In this document: one piece after another, positions 1 through 8,388 of the stretch
How positions within the stretch are numbered: position 1 is the stretch's first letter
Layout of the letters: every line of letters begins with the position of its first letter
Assembly: GCF_030410375.1 (NCBI RefSeq)
Contig: NZ_JAUHHE010000002.1
Coordinates: 226,618-290,617, forward strand
Origin: Zwartia vadi
Lineage (GTDB): Bacteria > Pseudomonadota > Gammaproteobacteria > Burkholderiales > Burkholderiaceae_B
Length of the DNA stretch: 64,000 nucleotides
Reading direction: 5' to 3'
Notes under the pieces: model-generated
What the model was told of the DNA's origin: nothing
What the model saw: only the letters and a program-made list of their open reading frames with translations
Database searches by the model: none
Made by a program: the position numbers and the translations under genes

Positions 1-654
1 GTGATTGTTCGACTGTCTGATTTCAAATCAAACGAATATCGCAAACTCGTCGGTGGTTCGCGCTACGAGCCCGAAGAAGAGAATCCAATGTTGGGCTTTC
101 GAGGTGCTTCACGTTATATTTCCGCTGATTTTGCCGAATGCTTCAAAATGGAGTGCGAAGCCCTTAAGCGTGTACGCGATGAAATGGGCCTGACGAATGT
201 GGAAATAATGGTGCCCTTTGTGCGCACCGTCAAGCAGGCTGAGAGAGTGATTCAATTGTTGGCTTCACACGGTTTAGTCCGTGGTGAAAATGGGTTGCGC
301 ATCATCATGATGTGCGAAGTGCCATCAAACGCAATCCTAGCCGAACAATTCCTGGAACATTTTGATGGATTTTCGATTGGTTCGAATGACATGACTCAGC
401 TTACGCTCGGACTGGATCGTGACTCCGGGATGGAGTTGCTGGCAACTGACTTTGATGAACGTGACGATGCAGTGAAATTTATGCTGAGACGTGCGATTCA
501 GGCTTGCTTAAAGGCTGGTAAGTATGTCGGTATATGCGGTCAGGGGCCAAGTGACTATGCCGATTTCGCGATTTGGTTGAAAGAAGAGGGTATCTTGTCA
601 ATGTCCCTCAACCCTGATACCGTCGTCGAGACTTGGAAAAAACTCGCCTCTTAA
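1..654 (+). CDS. ppsA: Phosphoenolpyruvate synthase, C-terminal part (5' end outside window)
   Basis: C-terminal 217 residues of phosphoenolpyruvate synthase, a cytoplasmic enzyme that makes PEP from pyruvate, ATP and water for gluconeogenesis. The piece is the PEP-utilising TIM-barrel domain: it opens with the family stretch [12 protein letters not shown], continues with [19 protein letters not shown] and ends with the GICGQGPSD loop that carries the conserved catalytic cysteine. The first codon in view is GTG, which encodes an internal valine and is not the start. The gene converges on smpB with 71 bases between the two stops, and no clear stem-loop terminator is visible there. Confidence 0.96.
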   Translation: MIVRLSDFKSNEYRKLVGGSRYEPEEENPMLGFRGASRYISADFAECFKMECEALKRVRDEMGLTNVEIMVPFVRTVKQAERVIQLLASHGLVRGENGLRIIMMCEVPSNAILAEQFLEHFDGFSIGSNDMTQLTLGLDRDSGMELLATDFDERDDAVKFMLRRAIQACLKAGKYVGICGQGPSDYADFAIWLKEEGILSMSLNPDTVVETWKKLAS

Positions 655-725
655 TTACAACGATTGCATTTAACGGCTGATGACAATGCAGTTTGCTTAG
701 TGCTTTGCAGACTGGAATGGTGACA

Positions 726-1184
726 TCAGTCGCGAGAGCGTGTGTCGTGCTTCATCAGACGCTCTTTCTCCCGGGCCCAGTCTTTCTCTTGAGCTGCATC
801 GCGTTTGTCATGCAGCTTTTTGCCTTTTCCAAGTCCAAAATCAAGTTTGATTCGACCGTTTTTAAAATGAAGATTGATTGGCACTAAGGCATAACCGCGC
901 TGTTCAACTTTACCGATCAGTTTGCTGATTTCCTCGGCCTTGAGTAACAGCTTGCGCGTGCGCATTGCATCCGGATGGATGTGAGTCGATGCCGAGTGCA
1001 AGGGGCTGACATGCATACCCAGAAGCCAAAGCGCGCCATCCAAAACAACGACATAGCTTTCCTTAAGCTGTGCGCGACCCGCACGGATAGCCTTAACTTC
1101 CCAGCCCTGAAGCACGAGTCCTGCCTCGAACCGCTCCTCGATGGTGTAGTCGTGGAAGGCTTTCCGATTTTCGATAATACTCAT
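726..1184 (-). CDS. smpB: SsrA-binding protein SmpB
   Basis: SmpB, the tmRNA partner that brings SsrA RNA to stalled ribosomes for trans-translation. The 152-residue length and start ([22 protein letters not shown]) are typical, with the beta-barrel motifs [15 protein letters not shown] and [14 protein letters not shown] and the basic tail ([19 protein letters not shown]) that is disordered off the ribosome. In related Burkholderiales smpB is normally divergent from ratA (recollection); here 6.4 kb of other genes lie between them. The 190 bases upstream, up to the MBOAT gene, are AT-rich and must hold two divergent promoters, which I could not place precisely. Confidence 0.97.
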   Translation of the reverse strand: MSIIENRKAFHDYTIEERFEAGLVLQGWEVKAIRAGRAQLKESYVVVLDGALWLLGMHVSPLHSASTHIHPDAMRTRKLLLKAEEISKLIGKVEQRGYALVPINLHFKNGRIKLDFGLGKGKKLHDKRDAAQEKDWAREKERLMKHDTRSRD

Positions 1185-1374
1185 AAGTTCCCTGCGTCAT
1201 TGACGCATTTGCAACAAAAAATTACTGTAAAAGATGCACTAGCTAAAAAAACGACTAAAACTCTTCAATGATAACTAATAATAGTTAAAATTCTGGTTAC
1301 TAATTATTAACAAAAAAACAGACGCCTTGCTTTGGATTGATAGGCCACAGCGTTGAGGTCGACATCGGGCTGCC

Positions 1375-2838
1375 ATGGTTTTTTCCTCACTGGTCTTTTT
1401 ATATCTGTTTTTACCAGTCAGCCTCATTATCTACTATTTGATTGGGTCAAGGATTGGTCGTCGCCGGCAAAATGGCGATGAGATCAGTGCTGGCCACGCT
1501 ACGCAAGCACAAAACCTTATTTTAATCGCCTCAAGTTTCTTTTTTTATGGCTGGGGAGAGCCTGTATGGGTTGGATTGCTTGTGGTGAGTTCGGCTGTGG
1601 GTTGGTTAGTCGGTCTTTGGGTCGAGCGTTGTCAAACGATGCGTTGGAAGAAAATCGCAGTGTTTGTTGCTGTTTTATCAAATCTCTGTTTGCTGGGGAT
1701 TTTTAAGTACAGCGATTTTATTGTTGAGAACATTAATTACGCATTCATCACGGGCCTCGATACACCAGGCTTTGCTCTTCCTATTGGCATCTCTTTTTAC
1801 ACTTTTCAAATTTTGTCTTATGTTGTCGATGTGTATCGAGGCGAGGTGAGGGCGCAAAGACGGTTTTTAGATTTTCTACTTTATGTCAGCCTGTTTCATC
1901 AGCTTGTGGCGGGGCCTATCGTGCGTTATGTCCACATCGCCAATGAAATCAATCATCGCATTCATACCTGGAGTGACTTTAGTCGTGGCTTGCATCGCGT
2001 TTGTGTTGGTTTATTTAAAAAAGTCTTTATTGCCAACGTCGCGGGTGAGTGGGCCCAACGCACACTTGGTTCGGACTTGTCTTCATTGTCAGTAGCAGAT
2101 GCCTGGCTCGGTCTCGTCATGTTCACGATACAAATCTACTTTGACTTTTCTGCATATTCAGACATGGCAATTGGACTAGGGATGATGTTTGGTTTTCACT
2201 ACAGAGAAAACTTTAACTACCCCTACATTGCCAAATCAGTGACGGACTTTTGGAGGCGTTGGCACATTTCTTTAGGGACTTTTTTTAGAGATTATGTCTA
2301 TATCCCGCTAGGAGGTAATAAAAGCTGGGCTTTCCGCAACCTTTTCATTGTCTGGGCCCTGACTGGTTTTTGGCATGGCGCCAGTTGGAATTTCATGCTG
2401 TGGGGGCTCTATTTTGGCGTTTGGATTGCGCTGGAGAGATTATTTATTGAACGCATGCTCAATGCTTTACCTGTAGCGATCAGCCATTTCTATCTCATGA
2501 CGATTGTTACCCTTGGGTGGGCATTGTTTTACTTTACCGATTTTGAAAGACTCACCATCTTCTTTCAAGTTCTTTTTGGTTATACCTCTTCAGATCTGGT
2601 CGGATTGACAACGCTAAGTGACTTGCGCGCGCATGCGTTATGGTTAATTTTGGCTATTTTATGGTGCATGCCAGTAGGTACATGGTTGCAAACCCATTTC
2701 AAGTCTTTGAGATTTGATCATTGGCGACCTGCAACCCAGTCCTGGTCTTTATTGTTAGTGGATGTCTTCTTGTTGATCACGTCAACCGCCTTATTAGTCG
2801 GTCAGACTTACAACCCATTTTTGTATTTTAGATTTTAG
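1375..2838 (+). CDS. MBOAT-family O-acyltransferase (AlgI/DltB-like)
   Basis: A polytopic inner-membrane O-acyltransferase of the MBOAT family, 487 residues with about ten hydrophobic segments. The start MVFSSLVFLYLFLPVSL fits AlgI-type proteins. Family landmarks are IGISFYTFQ (near 137), FWRRWHISLG with a histidine near 297, and GFWHGASWNF with the histidine near 334 that is invariant in MBOATs. Such proteins move acyl, usually acetyl, groups across the membrane onto a cell-surface polymer. It is followed almost at once by a DHHW-type and an SGNH protein, so the three probably form one acylation module. No alginate or cellulose synthesis genes are present, so the acceptor is unknown. Confidence 0.9.
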   Translation: MVFSSLVFLYLFLPVSLIIYYLIGSRIGRRRQNGDEISAGHATQAQNLILIASSFFFYGWGEPVWVGLLVVSSAVGWLVGLWVERCQTMRWKKIAVFVAVLSNLCLLGIFKYSDFIVENINYAFITGLDTPGFALPIGISFYTFQILSYVVDVYRGEVRAQRRFLDFLLYVSLFHQLVAGPIVRYVHIANEINHRIHTWSDFSRGLHRVCVGLFKKVFIANVAGEWAQRTLGSDLSSLSVADAWLGLVMFTIQIYFDFSAYSDMAIGLGMMFGFHYRENFNYPYIAKSVTDFWRRWHISLGTFFRDYVYIPLGGNKSWAFRNLFIVWALTGFWHGASWNFMLWGLYFGVWIALERLFIERMLNALPVAISHFYLMTIVTLGWALFYFTDFERLTIFFQVLFGYTSSDLVGLTTLSDLRAHALWLILAILWCMPVGTWLQTHFKSLRFDHWRPATQSWSLLLVDVFLLITSTALLVGQTYNPFLYFRF

Positions 2839-2840
2839 TG

Positions 2841-4826
2841 ATGTGCGAACACTTTGAGCCGCCTTTGAGAAAAAGCCCTGCCGCCCATAGGGTGCATGCG
2901 CTCGTGGTCACGATGCTCATTGCTCTGGTTGGTTTATTGTTTGTATTTACCTTTCGCTTCAATCCTGAAATTTCCGAAATTGAAAATCGTCGCTTGGCGG
3001 CTTGGCCGACTTTTAGCTCTGAGTCGCTGCTCAATGGTCAATATGCTCGGGATATTGAAACTTATGTTTCTGATCATTTTCCTGGCCGCACATGGCTAAC
3101 AGAACTTGCTTTCGCTATTCGCACTTATCGCGGCATTGACTTGGGTGATCGTATTATTCAAGTCAAGGGCGCTGAGACAGGTTTTGAAGATGTCAGTCAA
3201 TGGGCTGGATCAACAGAAGCAACCTCCGAGTCTGAGTCTGCTGTGACGCAAGCCGACACACTGCCGGATGTGAAAACTGAATCACAAACAGAAGCTGAGC
3301 CAGAGCGACTAAGTAAACTTAATCCAGAGCCCAAAACAAAGCTAGATGCAGAGCTACAGGTAGAACCCAAAGCAGAGATAAAAATAGAGCTACAAGCAGA
3401 ATTACAAGCAGCGTCAAAAGCAGAGACACCGACAGATGAGCAATTAGAGCCACAAAAAGAGACAGACGCTTTGCCTCGACAAGAAAAACAGGCGGAAATA
3501 GAATCAATTTCTCGACACGAATCACAATCTGCATCGTATTCTGAATCACAACCTGCATCGCAAGCTGAACCTCAATCTCATACTCAATCTGCATCACAAG
3601 CAGAATTACAAGCAGAAGCACAAGCAGAAGCACAAGCAAAATCGAAAGTAGCTCCGAAGACAGCGTCAATTGCGCAAGCCACTCAAGCTAAAGAGGTCGA
3701 TCCTTTACCCAAGAAGGATCACGTTGAAACAAAGCCTGCATCGACGGTGCAAAGCCCGCCGGCGCCTGTCGCGTTGCCGCCAAAGCCCGCAACACCCGCC
3801 GCGCCCCAGGTATCAAATAATCAAGCCAAGCCGTTGAATGTCGTCGGTGGTGTCTTGCTGCATGACGGTCAAGCGCTATTTATGTTTCAAGGTACGGACA
3901 GAGGGGCGCAAGGCTATGCAAATGCTGTGAATACGTGGGTGGAGTTGGTGGCTAAAAAGCGTCCAGGCATGACCACTACCGTTGTGGTCACGCCAACAAG
4001 CAGTCATTTTTATCTTCCACCTGCAGCGCGTGCCCGTACGACTTCAGAGGCCAAAAATCTTGCTGCAATGCGCTCTGCGCTTCTGCCTGAAGTGCGTTTT
4101 GCTGATGTGATTGCCGAGATGGAAGGTCATCAAGATCAACCTTTATTTTATAAGTCGGATCATCACTGGACCGGGCTGGGCGCCTATTATGCTTATCGTG
4201 CGTGGGCCCGAGCTTCAGGTGTTCAACCGCTGGATCTTTCGGCTTTTGATAAGCGTTCTGTGCCCGGCGTGGCAGGATCCTTTTGGAGTTTGACTCAGGC
4301 ACCGGAACTGCGTCATGCTGACAAAGAATCCTATTATTACGTACCCAAAACTGTGACATTTGATGGCACGCAGTACACCGGATCTCAACAGAGAACGCCG
4401 ATTCCGCAGCCTTTTTTTGCTGAAAAAAGTCGTGGTTATATTGTGTTCTTAGGTGGTGACATACCACTTCTTGTTTCAAACACGAGTGCGGGGACGGGTC
4501 GTACAGCACTTGTTGTCAAAAATTCTTATGGCAATGCCTTTGCCCCTTATTTACTTCCTCACTTTGATCGAGTTGTTGTTTTAGACTATCGCTATGTTTC
4601 ACGTAACATTCAGGATATTGTTGATACATTCGGTGTCACTGATCTTGTTTTTGTGAACGCAACCATCACGGCAAACTCAGGTGCTCATCAGGAGCGTATG
4701 CGCCAAGTCGCTCGAGGCACATCTACCGCTTGGCTCACCGAAGCTGAAAAACGCAAAATTAAACAAGATCAGGAGGCCGCTGCACAGGCCCAGTCTTCTG
4801 CCGTTTCAACAAGTCCTTCGCAATGA
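2841..4826 (+). CDS. DHHW/AlgJ-like SGNH-fold protein with a large low-complexity insert
   Basis: Membrane-anchored partner of the MBOAT protein. One transmembrane segment near residues 20-40 is followed by the N-terminal family motif EIENRRLAAWP. The catalytic landmarks are SDHHWTGLGAYYAY (near 440-453), after which the DHHW family is named, and NSYGNAFAPYLLPHF (near 562-576). Between about residues 120 and 330 the domain is interrupted by roughly 210 residues of Glu/Ala/Gln/Ser/Lys low complexity ending in a Pro-rich stretch, which is not a normal part of the family. ATG at 2841 comes just after the acyltransferase stop (2836-2838); an overlapping GTG at 2838 is possible. The likely role is acyl transfer to an exported glycan in the periplasm. 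Confidence 0.82.
   Translation: MCEHFEPPLRKSPAAHRVHALVVTMLIALVGLLFVFTFRFNPEISEIENRRLAAWPTFSSESLLNGQYARDIETYVSDHFPGRTWLTELAFAIRTYRGIDLGDRIIQVKGAETGFEDVSQWAGSTEATSESESAVTQADTLPDVKTESQTEAEPERLSKLNPEPKTKLDAELQVEPKAEIKIELQAELQAASKAETPTDEQLEPQKETDALPRQEKQAEIESISRHESQSASYSESQPASQAEPQSHTQSASQAELQAEAQAEAQAKSKVAPKTASIAQATQAKEVDPLPKKDHVETKPASTVQSPPAPVALPPKPATPAAPQVSNNQAKPLNVVGGVLLHDGQALFMFQGTDRGAQGYANAVNTWVELVAKKRPGMTTTVVVTPTSSHFYLPPAARARTTSEAKNLAAMRSALLPEVRFADVIAEMEGHQDQPLFYKSDHHWTGLGAYYAYRAWARASGVQPLDLSAFDKRSVPGVAGSFWSLTQAPELRHADKESYYYVPKTVTFDGTQYTGSQQRTPIPQPFFAEKSRGYIVFLGGDIPLLVSNTSAGTGRTALVVKNSYGNAFAPYLLPHFDRVVVLDYRYVSRNIQDIVDTFGVTDLVFVNATITANSGAHQERMRQVARGTSTAWLTEAEKRKIKQDQEAAAQAQSSAVSTSPSQ
3330..3660 (+). 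repeat. Degenerate in-frame repeat tract inside the DHHW gene
   Basis: Imperfect short direct repeats based on CAAGCAGAA / CAAGCAGAATTA units, clearest around 3395-3430 and 3596-3650. They encode alternating Gln-Ala-Glu and Lys-Ala-Glu units. The tract is A-rich on the plus strand, so the minus strand shows a false Leu/Val-rich reading frame. Such tracts can expand or contract by slippage, and because most units are multiples of three the frame would be kept. Confidence 0.75.
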
Positions 4827-4849
4827 CAAAGTACCCACCGGAGAACGCT

Positions 4850-6322
4850 ATGTTCCTGACTCAATCACTTTCATCTCCTAAGCAGACACGGCACAATAGA
4901 GTTCTTTTAGTTGGTATGCTCAGTGCGCTCAGTTTTATTCTTGCTTCTTGCGCGCAAGCAGACAGGGTTTCTGAGCAATCCTCAACCCTGACTACTTCAC
5001 AAGCTCTCACACAATCCGTTCAAGTACCTCAGCCCAGATTGCCCTCCGGACCGCGTCCATCCAGTGGCTTAGTATTTGTGCCGGGTGACCGGATTGTTTG
5101 GCTGGGAGACAGTATTACAGCCGCACATACCTATGGTCGCTATGTAGAAACTTTTTTTCTCCTTAGACGTCCCGATTTGAACTTAACCTTTATTAATGCC
5201 GGGATTGGTGGACATTCAGCTCTGAATGGTCTGAATCGAGTTGAGCAGGACGTTCTTGCTCTCAAACCCTCTGTGGTGGTTGTGAACTTTGGCATGAATG
5301 ACGCAGGCTATCCAGCGGGTAGCCCTCATGCGGCGTTCATTCAAAATATGGATGCCATCATTGCACGTTTGCGTCAGGGCGGGGTTCAACGCATTATTTG
5401 GGTTGAACCTACACCTGCGCATATTGCAGGCATTCCGGCCCAGTCTAAACTTGTTGAGAGACAGAGGCAACTTGAACGTTATGTGGCAGAAATGCGTCGC
5501 CATTCTGTCGGTTCTGACGTGATCAAAGTGCAATGGCATGATCAGATGAAGCAGGCGCTCAATGCTGCCGCAAGCAAGCCAGATTTCAAACTAATCCCCG
5601 ACCGCATTCACCCCAGCGCTGCGGGTCATGCTGTGATGGCTGTTGAGTTTTTGCGCCAGATTGGCGCGAATCTTGAACCATCTGTCATTGAGAGCACACT
5701 TCGCAACAACACCCTAGAAACTGAATTCAGGCAAGTCAGTGCTGACAATAAAAAGACTTTCAACGTTCGATCCAGTATGGAGCGTTCTACAGGTGCCAGT
5801 GTGGATATTTCCACTGCGATTCCTCCAGTGCCTATGCTTTATAGTGCCGAGCAAACCAAGCTGCTGGCCAATCAATCTCTTGAGGCACTCAGAGGCTTGA
5901 CTTGGCGGGTCAAAGGCTTGGAGCAGGGCGCACGTTTCACAGTCAAAATCGATGGGTTTTCTGTTGGCACGTTTAGTGGTGCTGAATTGGCAAAAGGCGT
6001 AGATGTCATGCCAGGCGATCAATCTCGCAAGCCATTGTCTGTCGCAGCCAAGAGAGAACTGCAAGCCTGCGCGCTGAAAGATCAATACGTGTTTTTAAAC
6101 GATTTCGAGTGCTTGTTTGACATGCTCTACCAAAAAGATCAGCTCCGTATGCTGATGCGACCAGATCGTGTCCGTGACTTGCCAGATTTTGGCTCAGTTC
6201 GTCTTGCGACTTACACAAACTTTACGAATGCTTGGATTGATTCGGCGAGTCAGGCTATTACGGAAAAGGCCCTGCAAATAAGACGAACACCGCATATCTT
6301 ATCTCTTACCCAAGTACGCTAA
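4850..6322 (+). CDS. SGNH/GDSL hydrolase-family lipoprotein
   Basis: Third gene of the acylation module. The N-terminus has a hydrophobic signal with lipobox LASC near residue 34, so an outer- or inner-membrane lipoprotein is expected. The SGNH hydrolase blocks are complete: GDSIT (near 86), GIGGHS, GMND (near 148) and DRIHPS (near 251), giving the Ser, Gly, Asn and Asp/His set of an esterase. A C-terminal region of about 220 residues has no recognised domain. ATG at 4850 is preferred because GGAG lies six bases upstream; an upstream ATG at 4823 overlaps the DHHW stop as ATGA. It probably adds or removes acyl groups on the same polymer. Confidence 0.85.
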   Translation: MFLTQSLSSPKQTRHNRVLLVGMLSALSFILASCAQADRVSEQSSTLTTSQALTQSVQVPQPRLPSGPRPSSGLVFVPGDRIVWLGDSITAAHTYGRYVETFFLLRRPDLNLTFINAGIGGHSALNGLNRVEQDVLALKPSVVVVNFGMNDAGYPAGSPHAAFIQNMDAIIARLRQGGVQRIIWVEPTPAHIAGIPAQSKLVERQRQLERYVAEMRRHSVGSDVIKVQWHDQMKQALNAAASKPDFKLIPDRIHPSAAGHAVMAVEFLRQIGANLEPSVIESTLRNNTLETEFRQVSADNKKTFNVRSSMERSTGASVDISTAIPPVPMLYSAEQTKLLANQSLEALRGLTWRVKGLEQGARFTVKIDGFSVGTFSGAELAKGVDVMPGDQSRKPLSVAAKRELQACALKDQYVFLNDFECLFDMLYQKDQLRMLMRPDRVRDLPDFGSVRLATYTNFTNAWIDSASQAITEKALQIRRTPHILSLTQVR

Positions 6323-6338
6323 TCGTTTCATTTACAGA

Positions 6339-7451
6339 TCAATCTTTCAAACTTGGTTTGGAAATCACGACGCTGGTTCCCGCTTGGAGGGTTTGGCCCA
6401 AGTGAAAGCCATTCATCTGTCTTGTTCGATTAGGATCGACCTGTAGTTTTTTAGCTAATACTTCGACGGTTTGGGGTATGTCCACGACAACTGTGCTCCA
6501 TGGTGAGAGCGGTTGATCGTAATTGCGATAGTTTTCCTGAAATCTCTCAACATTGGCCACAGGAATTAATAGACTTTGGTTCTTTGTTGCGGGGATAAAT
6601 GTCTTGTTAAACGACGGATTTAAATCCACAAACTCATCGTTTGATATACCAGCCAGTTTCGTGACAACGCTGATGTCGATTGTCCGTGTGACATCTAGGC
6701 GGGTAAAGTAAGGTTTGTTGCGGATATCGGGTAAGGTGATTTTATATTTCTCGGGATTCTCTATGATGTGTCTGATTGCAAGCAGCTTGGGGACAAAAAC
6801 CATGGTCTCGATTGGCATGTTCAAACTCAAATAATGAGTAGGTAGCTTTCTGCGCTGATTATTCGCGATCGCTTTTGAAACATTGCCCGGCCCCCAATTG
6901 TAGGCTGCTAGTGCAATATGCCAGTCACCATATTTGGCGTGAAGTTCTTGCATCAGATCAAGCGCTGCTTCGGTTGAACGGACAATATCGCGACGCTCAT
7001 CTTTGATAGGTGTATGGACTAAATTCAGGTGTCTGGCAGCTACCGGCATCAACCCCCATAATCCAGCCGGATTCAGTCCTTTTCCTCGTCGAACATTAAA
7101 ACTGCTTTCTAAAAAAGGAAGCAATGCAAGTTCCGCTGGCATATTGCGTTTCTTGACTTCTTCAAGAACGTAATAGATATAAGGTCTAGAAAGCTCAAGG
7201 GTGTCTTTGAAATGCGTCCCACTTGCGCTGTAAAGTGAAATTTGACGTGCGACCAGAGGTGTGTCGAGCGGCGCAAGGGCAAAACCTTCACGCATAGATG
7301 TCCAAATGCTAACGACTTGTCGTTGCGCATGCACGCGATCTTGTGTTTCAAGGTCATTCGCAGTTGACTGACTAATGTATGCACAGCCTGACAAGATAAT
7401 TGCGAAGCAGAGCAGCCCGAAGAGATAGGCATTATTTTTACAACTACACAT
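6339..7451 (-). CDS. mltD: Membrane-bound lytic murein transglycosylase, MltD-like lipoprotein with LysM
   Basis: Peptidoglycan lytic transglycosylase of the SLT (family 1D) type. The signal peptide ends in lipobox LSGC with Cys23. The catalytic domain spans about residues 85-230 with LPFLESSFN carrying the catalytic Glu115, then GLWGLMP and AAYNWGPGNV. The C-terminal 130 residues are compatible with LysM-like units (around TRTIDISVVTKLAGIS and PQTVEVLAKKLQVDP). At 370 residues it is shorter than E. coli MltD. It converges on the SGNH gene with 16 bases between stops, and is divergent from ratA with 89 bases for both promoters. Confidence 0.88.
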   Translation of the reverse strand: MCSCKNNAYLFGLLCFAIILSGCAYISQSTANDLETQDRVHAQRQVVSIWTSMREGFALAPLDTPLVARQISLYSASGTHFKDTLELSRPYIYYVLEEVKKRNMPAELALLPFLESSFNVRRGKGLNPAGLWGLMPVAARHLNLVHTPIKDERRDIVRSTEAALDLMQELHAKYGDWHIALAAYNWGPGNVSKAIANNQRRKLPTHYLSLNMPIETMVFVPKLLAIRHIIENPEKYKITLPDIRNKPYFTRLDVTRTIDISVVTKLAGISNDEFVDLNPSFNKTFIPATKNQSLLIPVANVERFQENYRNYDQPLSPWSTVVVDIPQTVEVLAKKLQVDPNRTRQMNGFHLGQTLQAGTSVVISKPSLKD

Positions 7452-7540
7452 AAATTCAGCCCTTATTCAAGCTGAAAGACGCTCCCTAAGATTAACGTCT
7501 AACGGTAAAATCTGGACATTCTAGCTAATCACGACCCATC

Positions 7541-7975
7541 ATGCATTCCGTAGAGCGCTCCGTTCTGGTGCCCCACAGTGCCGGACAAATGTTTGATCTG
7601 GTAGCCGATGTTGAAAAATATCCCCAATTTATGCCTTGGTGTGGAGGAGCCACAGTGTCTTCTCGTGACGCAAACGGGATGCAGGCCTCCATTACTATTT
7701 CGCTTGCCGGAATCAGACAAACATTCACTACTCGTAATAAACACCAGTATCCACACTGTATTGAACTCGAGCTTGTGGATGGCCCCTTTTCTGTATTGAC
7801 AGGAAAATGGGAGTTCATTTCTTTATCAGAAGATGCTTGTAAGGTATTGTTTACACTGAGATATGCGTTTTCCAACCGTGCCCTTGAAACCTTGGTTGGG
7901 CCTATTTTCAATCGCATTGCGACGAGCTTCATTGACTCCTTTACTCAGCGTGCTCAGGTTTGCTACGGCGAATGA
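7541..7975 (+). CDS. ratA: RatA/Coq10-type START-domain protein
   Basis: 144-residue protein of the polyketide-cyclase/START family that includes RatA and mitochondrial Coq10. Landmarks are the N-terminal HSVERSVLVPHSAGQMFDLV, then VEKYPQFMPWC and the C-terminal helix GPIFNRIATSFIDSFTQRA. In eukaryotes the family binds ubiquinone; E. coli RatA was reported to inhibit ribosome subunit association, so the role is not settled. The stop overlaps the start of rnfH as ATGA (7972-7975), indicating translational coupling, the usual arrangement for this pair. Confidence 0.93.
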   Translation: MHSVERSVLVPHSAGQMFDLVADVEKYPQFMPWCGGATVSSRDANGMQASITISLAGIRQTFTTRNKHQYPHCIELELVDGPFSVLTGKWEFISLSEDACKVLFTLRYAFSNRALETLVGPIFNRIATSFIDSFTQRAQVCYGE

Positions 7976-8331
7976 ATTCAACCACTGCACCTCAAATAAG
8001 CTTGGTGATGATCAATATTGCAGTGGTCTCGGCACCTGATGGGCAGCTCTGGTACCGTGAGTGCTCAATGCCTGTCGGCACCACGATCGAGGAAGCTTTA
8101 GTTGAGACGGGGTTTTTTCTGGCATTTCCGGAGCAATCTAAGGACAAAGTTGTCGTGGGTGTATTTGGCAAGCGGTTATCACTGAGCCATTGCCTGGAGG
8201 ATCATGATCGAATCGAAGTTTACGCCCCATTGCGCGTGGATCCGAAAATTGCTCGGAGACGTCGCGCAGCGCATCGCGAAAAAACCAGACATATCAAAAA
8301 GAAAATGCCGGTTAGTGATCTCACCCGCTAG
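7972..8331 (+). CDS. rnfH: RnfH-family ubiquitin-like protein
   Basis: Small beta-grasp protein of the RnfH/RatB family (UPF0125), 119 residues. The conserved core begins INIAVVSAPDGQLWYRECSM, with GVFGKRLSLSHCLEDHDRIEVYAPLRVDPKIARRRRA later in the chain (given here as a broken description: residues about 65-100). The basic C-terminus (Arg/Lys-rich) is normal for the family. ATG at 7972 overlaps the ratA stop; a TTG at 7960 in the same frame is a poorer start. The cellular role is unknown; it nearly always follows ratA. Confidence 0.9.
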   Translation: MNSTTAPQISLVMINIAVVSAPDGQLWYRECSMPVGTTIEEALVETGFFLAFPEQSKDKVVVGVFGKRLSLSHCLEDHDRIEVYAPLRVDPKIARRRRAAHREKTRHIKKKMPVSDLTR

Positions 8332-8388
8332 GTGAACACTGAGATTATAAAAAACGTCCAGACTCGGGCTGTTGTCAGGAGGAAATAA

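Noticed and set aside
3330..3660. CRISPR array or satellite
   Set aside because: Units are short, uneven and in frame inside a gene; there are no equal spacers and no cas genes.
3319..3669. Leu/Val-rich frame on the minus strand
   Set aside because: It is the complement of the repeat tract in the DHHW gene; its hydrophobic run is a by-product of the CAAGCAGAA units.
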